From NCBI GenBank assembly GCA_002256345.1, contig NKIY01000001.1, forward strand, positions 1,008,194 through 1,072,193: a stretch of DNA of 64,000 nt. The letters are read 5' to 3'. This document shows, piece by piece, positions 60,412 to 64,000 of the stretch. Each line of letters starts with the position of its first letter. The stretch's first letter is position 1. Both the position numbers and the translations under genes were made by a program. The notes under the pieces were generated by a model. It did no database searches and was not told where the DNA came from. It was given only the letters and a program-made list of their open reading frames with translations. The stretch is from Bradyrhizobiaceae bacterium PARB1 (GTDB taxonomy: Bacteria > Pseudomonadota > Alphaproteobacteria > Rhizobiales > Xanthobacteraceae).

Positions 60412-62298
60412 ATGAGTGAGCCTGAGACCGCCGATCTGATTCTCCATCACGGTCTGTTCACAACGCTCGACCGGTCCAATCCGACCGCGAGTGCTGTCGC
60501 GATCAAGAATGGGCGCTTCCTGCGGGTCGGCAATGATGCCGAAGTGATGGCGCTGGCGGGCCCGAAGACGAGGCGGGTCGATCTTAAGGGCAAGCGCGTG
60601 CTACCGGGCTTGATCGACAATCATCTCCACATCATTCGTGGCGGTCTGAACTTCAATATGGAGCTACGCTGGGACGGCGTGCGCAGCATGTCGGATGCGA
60701 TGAACATGCTCAAGCGGCAGGTAGCGGTGACTCCGCCGCCACAATGGGTGCGTGTTGTCGGTGGTTTCACCGAACATCAGTTCGTCGAGAAGCGCCTGCC
60801 GACCATCGAGGAACTGAATGCGGTTGCGCCTGACACGCCAGTCTTCATCCTGCATCTCTATGACCGCGCGCTGCTGAACAGCGCTGCGCTGCGCGCTGTG
60901 GGTTATACGAAAGATACGCCGAACCCGCCGGGCGGCGAAATCCTGCGCGATGCCAACGGCAATCCGAACGGTCTGCTGCTGGCAAAGCCGAATGCCGGCA
61001 TTCTCTACGCGACCCTAGCCAAAGGCCCGAAGCTGCCTTTTGATTATCAGGTTAATTCGACCCGCCATTTTATGCGCGAGCTGAATCGTCTTGGTGTCAC
61101 CGGCGCCATCGATGCAGGCGGTGGCTTCCAGAACTATCCGGAAGACTACGAGGTCATCCAGAATTTACATGATGAGGATCAGCTCACCATCCGTCTCGCC
61201 TATAACCTGTTCACGCAGAAGCCGAAGGGCGAGAAGGACGACTTCTTGAACTGGACGAAGACGTCGAAATACAAGCAGGGCGACGACTATTTCCGCCACA
61301 ACGGTGCCGGCGAGATGCTGGTGTTCTCCGCTGCCGATTTCGAGGATTTCCGCCAGCCGCGACCGGACATGGAGCCGGAGATGGAAGGCGAGCTGGAGGA
61401 GGTTGTCCGCATTCTCGCGGAGAACCGCTGGCCGTGGCGTTTGCATTCGACTTATGACGAGACCATCAGTCGAGCGCTCGACGTCTTCGAGCGCGTCAAT
61501 CAGGACATTCCGCTCGAAGGCCTGAACTGGTTCTTCGATCACGCCGAGACGATTTCGGACCAGTCCATCGACCGTATCGCCGCGCTGGGCGGCGGCATCG
61601 CGGTTCAGCACCGCATGGCCTATCAGGGCGAGTATTTCGTCGAGCGCTATGGTCACGGCGCCGCCGAAGCTACGCCGCCGGTGGCCAAGATCCTCGCCAA
61701 GGGTGTCAAGGTCTCCGCTGGTACCGATGCGACGCGCGTGGCGTCCTATAATCCGTGGGTTTCGCTGTCCTGGCTGGTGACGGGTCGTACTGTTGGCGGC
61801 ATGCGGCTCTATCCGCAGCGCAATTGCCTGGATCGTGAAACGGCACTGCGGATGTGGACGGAGAACACCACCTGGTTCTCTAACGAAGAGGGTAAGAAGG
61901 GCCGCATCCAGGCCGGCCAGCTTGCCGATCTGATCGTGCCAGATCGTGACTTCTTTGCCTGCAGCGAGGACGAGATCTCCGATATCTCGTCGGTGCTGAC
62001 AGTAGTCGGTGGCAAGGTCGTCTTTGGTGCCGGCGACTTCGCGAAGTTCGATGACACCACGCCGCCGCCGGCGATGCCGGACTGGTCGCCGGTGCGCACC
62101 TTCGGTGGCTACGGCGCTTGGGCTGAACCCTCGGTAAACGGCAGCGTTGTCGCGCAAAAGATGGCGATGAGCTGCGGCTGCGCGAGCAATTGCGGCGTGC
62201 ATGGTCATAACCATGCGACGGCGTGGTCGAGCAAACTGCCGATCTCCGATCTCAAGAGCTTCTGGGGCGCGCTCGGCTGTGCCTGCTGGGCGGTGTGA
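60412..62298 (+). CDS. YtcJ-like metal-dependent amidohydrolase
   Basis: A 628-aa amidohydrolase-superfamily enzyme. KRVLPGLIDNHLHIIRGG holds the HxH metal ligands (His71, His73); later ligands lie in RLHSTYDET, FDHAET and SAGTDATRVASYNPW. The C-terminal beta domain closes with GQLADLIVPDRDFFA. The final 45 residues form an unusual tail rich in Cys and His (SCGCASNCGVHGHNH and ALGCACWAV), possibly a metal-binding appendix. It would hydrolyse an amide or ester bond; substrate unknown. It is followed after one base by the DoxX gene. Confidence 0.87.
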   Translation: MSEPETADLILHHGLFTTLDRSNPTASAVAIKNGRFLRVGNDAEVMALAGPKTRRVDLKGKRVLPGLIDNHLHIIRGGLNFNMELRWDGVRSMSDAMNMLKRQVAVTPPPQWVRVVGGFTEHQFVEKRLPTIEELNAVAPDTPVFILHLYDRALLNSAALRAVGYTKDTPNPPGGEILRDANGNPNGLLLAKPNAGILYATLAKGPKLPFDYQVNSTRHFMRELNRLGVTGAIDAGGGFQNYPEDYEVIQNLHDEDQLTIRLAYNLFTQKPKGEKDDFLNWTKTSKYKQGDDYFRHNGAGEMLVFSAADFEDFRQPRPDMEPEMEGELEEVVRILAENRWPWRLHSTYDETISRALDVFERVNQDIPLEGLNWFFDHAETISDQSIDRIAALGGGIAVQHRMAYQGEYFVERYGHGAAEATPPVAKILAKGVKVSAGTDATRVASYNPWVSLSWLVTGRTVGGMRLYPQRNCLDRETALRMWTENTTWFSNEEGKKGRIQAGQLADLIVPDRDFFACSEDEISDISSVLTVVGGKVVFGAGDFAKFDDTTPPPAMPDWSPVRTFGGYGAWAEPSVNGSVVAQKMAMSCGCASNCGVHGHNHATAWSSKLPISDLKSFWGALGCACWAV

Positions 62299-62299
62299 G

Positions 62300-62731
62300 T
62301 TGAACGGTATAGCTTCTATCGGATGGCGCCTGATCGGCGCTGTGCCGGTCCGGTGGTTCGCCCTGCTATGCTTGTGCGCAGCCTATCTGCAGGGCGGCCT
62401 CGTCAAGGCGTTCGACTTCCGGGGCGCGCTCGCCGAGATGACGCATTTCGGCCTGCAGCCGGCGGCGCCATTCGCGGTGATCGTGATCGTGCTGGAGCTC
62501 GGTGCGTCGGCGATGATCCTCACTGGCATCGGGCGCTGGTTCGGCGCGTTGTCACTCGGCGGCTTCACGCTGATGGCGACATTCATGGCGAACCGTTTCT
62601 GGGAAATGGCGCCGCCGGAACGCTTCGGCGCCGCGAATTCATTCTTCGAACATATCGGCCTGTGCGGCGGTTTCCTGCTGGTGGCGTGGTATGATCTTAA
62701 TATGCGTGCCGAAGGGCAGGGGCATGAGTGA
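62300..62731 (+). CDS. DoxX-family membrane protein
   Basis: The best start is TTG 62300, directly after the amidohydrolase stop, because no in-frame ATG precedes the first membrane segment; the upstream open frame overlaps the amidohydrolase. The 143-aa protein has four hydrophobic segments and the DoxX pattern (FALLCLCAAYLQGGLVKAF, FAVIVIVLELGASAMILTG, FFEHIGLCGGFLLVAWYD). DoxX proteins are small inner-membrane proteins tied to redox or quinone functions in some bacteria. Its stop lies inside the start of the MFS gene. Confidence 0.8.
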   Translation: MNGIASIGWRLIGAVPVRWFALLCLCAAYLQGGLVKAFDFRGALAEMTHFGLQPAAPFAVIVIVLELGASAMILTGIGRWFGALSLGGFTLMATFMANRFWEMAPPERFGAANSFFEHIGLCGGFLLVAWYDLNMRAEGQGHE

Positions 62732-64000
62732 CATAGCAAAGCCCGCAGCGACATCGAGCGCCTTCGCGCCATTCCAGCAGATCGTCTTCACTATCATCTG
62801 GACGGCGACGGTGCTGGGCAATACTGGCAGCTTCATGCGTGACGTCGCCAGTTCGTGGCTTGTGACGGACCTGTCCGCTTCGCCAGCTGCGGTATCGATG
62901 ATCCAGGCTGCAGGAACGCTGCCGATCTTCCTGTTCGCGATCCCGGCGGGTGTTCTTTCGGACATTCTCGATCGTCGCAAATTCCTGATTGCCGTGCAGG
63001 TGCTATTGGCCTCGGTCAGCGTGACATTGGCATTGCTTGCCTTGAACGGCTGGCTGACCGTCAATCTTCTGATTGTGCTGACCTTCATCGGCGGTGTCGG
63101 CGCGGCACTCGCCGGCCCGGCATGGCAGGCTATCGTGTCGGAGCTGGTGCCGCGGCAGGACATCAAGAGCGCGGTTGCGCTGAATTCGCTCGGCGTCAAT
63201 ATCGCGCGGTCGATCGGGCCTGCCGCGGGGGGCCTTTTGCTCGCATCGTTCGGTGCTGCCGTGACTTACGGCGCTGATGTTGCAAGCTATATTTTCGTCA
63301 TCGCAGCACTGATGTGGTGGCCGCGCGCGAAAAGTGATCAGGACGAACTGTCCGAGCGCTTCTTCGGCGCCTTTCGTGCGGGCTTGCGCTATACAAGGTC
63401 CAGTCGCGAGCTTCATGTTGTCCTGCTGCGCGCGGCGATCTTCTTTGCATTTGCAAGTTCCGTGTGGGCATTGCTTCCGTTGGTCGCGCGCAATCTGCTC
63501 GGCGGTGATGCCGGCTTTTATGGTGTGTTGCTCGGCGCTGTAGGTGCTGGCGCCATTGGCGGCGCATTGGTGCTGCCACGGTTGCGCACCGTGTTTGATT
63601 CCGATCGTCTGCTGCTGTTGTCCGCTATCTTGACGTCGGTGGTGATGGCTATCCTGGCCCTGGCGCCGCCGAAATGGATCGCGGTACCGGTTCTGTTGTT
63701 GCTCGGCGCAGCCTGGATCGCTGCGCTCACGACCTTCAGCGGGGTTGCTCAGGCCGTGCTGCCGAACTGGGTACGCGGACGTGGCCTTGCCGTCTATCTG
63801 ATGGTGTTCAACGGTGCGATGGCGGCTGGCAGCGTCGGCTGGGGCGCGATCGCACAGGCGTTCGATTTGCGGCTGGCTTTGCTTGCCAGCGCGGCTGGTC
63901 TGTTCGTCATCGCCTTCATCATGCACCGGGTGAAACTGCCGGCCGGTGAAGCCGACTTGACGCCGTCCAATCATTGGCCGGAGCCGCTGACCTCCGAAGC
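62724..64000 (+). CDS. MFS transporter (EntS/MFS_3-like), 3' end outside the window
   Basis: The frame opens at ATG 62724, overlapping the DoxX stop by 8 bases, and stays open to the window edge (425 codons). It begins MSDIAKPAATSSAFAPF and has at least ten membrane segments. MFS motif A occurs as GVLSDILDRRKFLI between helices 2 and 3, and GPAWQAIVSELVPRQDIKSA is typical of the EntS-type MFS_3 family. It is likely an exporter of a small molecule linked to the preceding hydrolase genes. The C-terminus after PEPLTSEA is not visible. Confidence 0.88.
   Translation, partial: MSDIAKPAATSSAFAPFQQIVFTIIWTATVLGNTGSFMRDVASSWLVTDLSASPAAVSMIQAAGTLPIFLFAIPAGVLSDILDRRKFLIAVQVLLASVSVTLALLALNGWLTVNLLIVLTFIGGVGAALAGPAWQAIVSELVPRQDIKSAVALNSLGVNIARSIGPAAGGLLLASFGAAVTYGADVASYIFVIAALMWWPRAKSDQDELSERFFGAFRAGLRYTRSSRELHVVLLRAAIFFAFASSVWALLPLVARNLLGGDAGFYGVLLGAVGAGAIGGALVLPRLRTVFDSDRLLLLSAILTSVVMAILALAPPKWIAVPVLLLLGAAWIAALTTFSGVAQAVLPNWVRGRGLAVYLMVFNGAMAAGSVGWGAIAQAFDLRLALLASAAGLFVIAFIMHRVKLPAGEADLTPSNHWPEPLTSE

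Noticed and set aside
61165-62214. 349-codon minus-strand frame opposite the amidohydrolase gene
   Set aside because: Composition is Arg/His-rich with no family motifs; it mirrors the GC-rich coding strand of a well-supported gene.
63003-63974. 323-codon minus-strand frame opposite the MFS gene
   Set aside because: Low-complexity Arg/Gln/His-rich product; the plus strand carries an unmistakable MFS transporter that is open to the window edge.
1-64000. CRISPR arrays, tRNA/rRNA genes, insertion sequences, phage genes
   Set aside because: No evenly spaced direct repeats, no cloverleaf with a CCA-like end, no transposase or integrase motif was seen. Despite island-like features no attachment site or flanking repeat could be identified by eye.

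Overview
The window looks like a chromosomal stretch of an alphaproteobacterium, most likely of the Bradyrhizobium/Rhodopseudomonas/Afipia group. This is inferred from the GC-rich codon use, the phenylacetate genes beside a branched-chain-type (HAAT) ABC importer, two HvrA-like H-NS proteins and the rhizobial style of polysaccharide genes. No tRNA, rRNA, CRISPR array or insertion sequence was recognised.

Layout. (1) 1-5.8 kb: the 3' end of a phenylacetate catabolic operon (paaI partial, paaG) reads leftward. It diverges from a five-gene HAAT importer (binding protein, two permeases, two ATPases). A 20-bp near-perfect palindrome of TetR/PaaR type lies between them. (2) 6.3-13.8 kb, leftward: polysaccharide assembly machinery, comprising a polyprenyl-phosphate sugar-1-phosphate transferase, a large membrane protein, an OPX outer-membrane export lipoprotein and a Wzc-like BY-kinase. 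(3) 14-16.1 kb: rfbB and rfbA, the first half of dTDP-L-rhamnose synthesis. (4) 16.2-23.7 kb: a HlyB/HlyD-type type I secretion operon with a DUF4082/cadherin-like candidate substrate, a small unknown protein and an unknown all-helical protein. (5) 24-41.9 kb: rightward sugar-modification and glycosyltransfer genes, including a Gfo/Idh-acetyltransferase-aminotransferase cassette, a second aminotransferase, a Wzx flippase, a Wzy-like polymerase, a split Alg14/Alg13 (PssD/PssE) transferase, several GT2/GT4 enzymes, a glycosyltransferase-methyltransferase fusion, a NodB-type deacetylase, acyltransferases and a Tat-signal beta-helix protein. (6) 42.9-48.7 kb: a second type I secretion operon of PrtD/PrtE type whose substrate carries the same beta-helix domain fused to Ig-like repeats and an RTX tail. 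It ends at a hairpin shared with a convergent PPP-type phosphatase gene. (7) 50-58.7 kb: an acyltransferase, two divergent H-NS-like proteins, a small cassette (Tat/leader-like 87-aa peptide, PqqD-HprK fusion, nucleotidyltransferase-like protein), rfbC and rfbD, and two paralogous small proteins, one frameshifted. (8) 59.4-64 kb: isochorismatase-like hydrolase, XapX protein, amidohydrolase, DoxX protein and an MFS exporter cut by the window edge.

Read together, regions 2-7 form one roughly 52-kb island for a Wzx/Wzy-dependent, rhamnose- and aminosugar-containing exopolysaccharide plus two secreted-protein systems. Its intergenic segments are strikingly AT-rich (runs of TTAAT/ATTTAA) against GC-rich genes. 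With two H-NS-family proteins encoded inside it, a horizontally acquired, silencer-controlled island is a reasonable hypothesis.

The most interesting loci are the 87-aa peptide/PqqD-HprK/nucleotidyltransferase cassette (53.7-56.3 kb), the beta-helix pair sent out by two different routes (38.5 and 42.9 kb), and the frameshifted pair of tiny paralogues at 58.0-58.7 kb. All functional calls rest on reading motifs by eye; no database search was possible.
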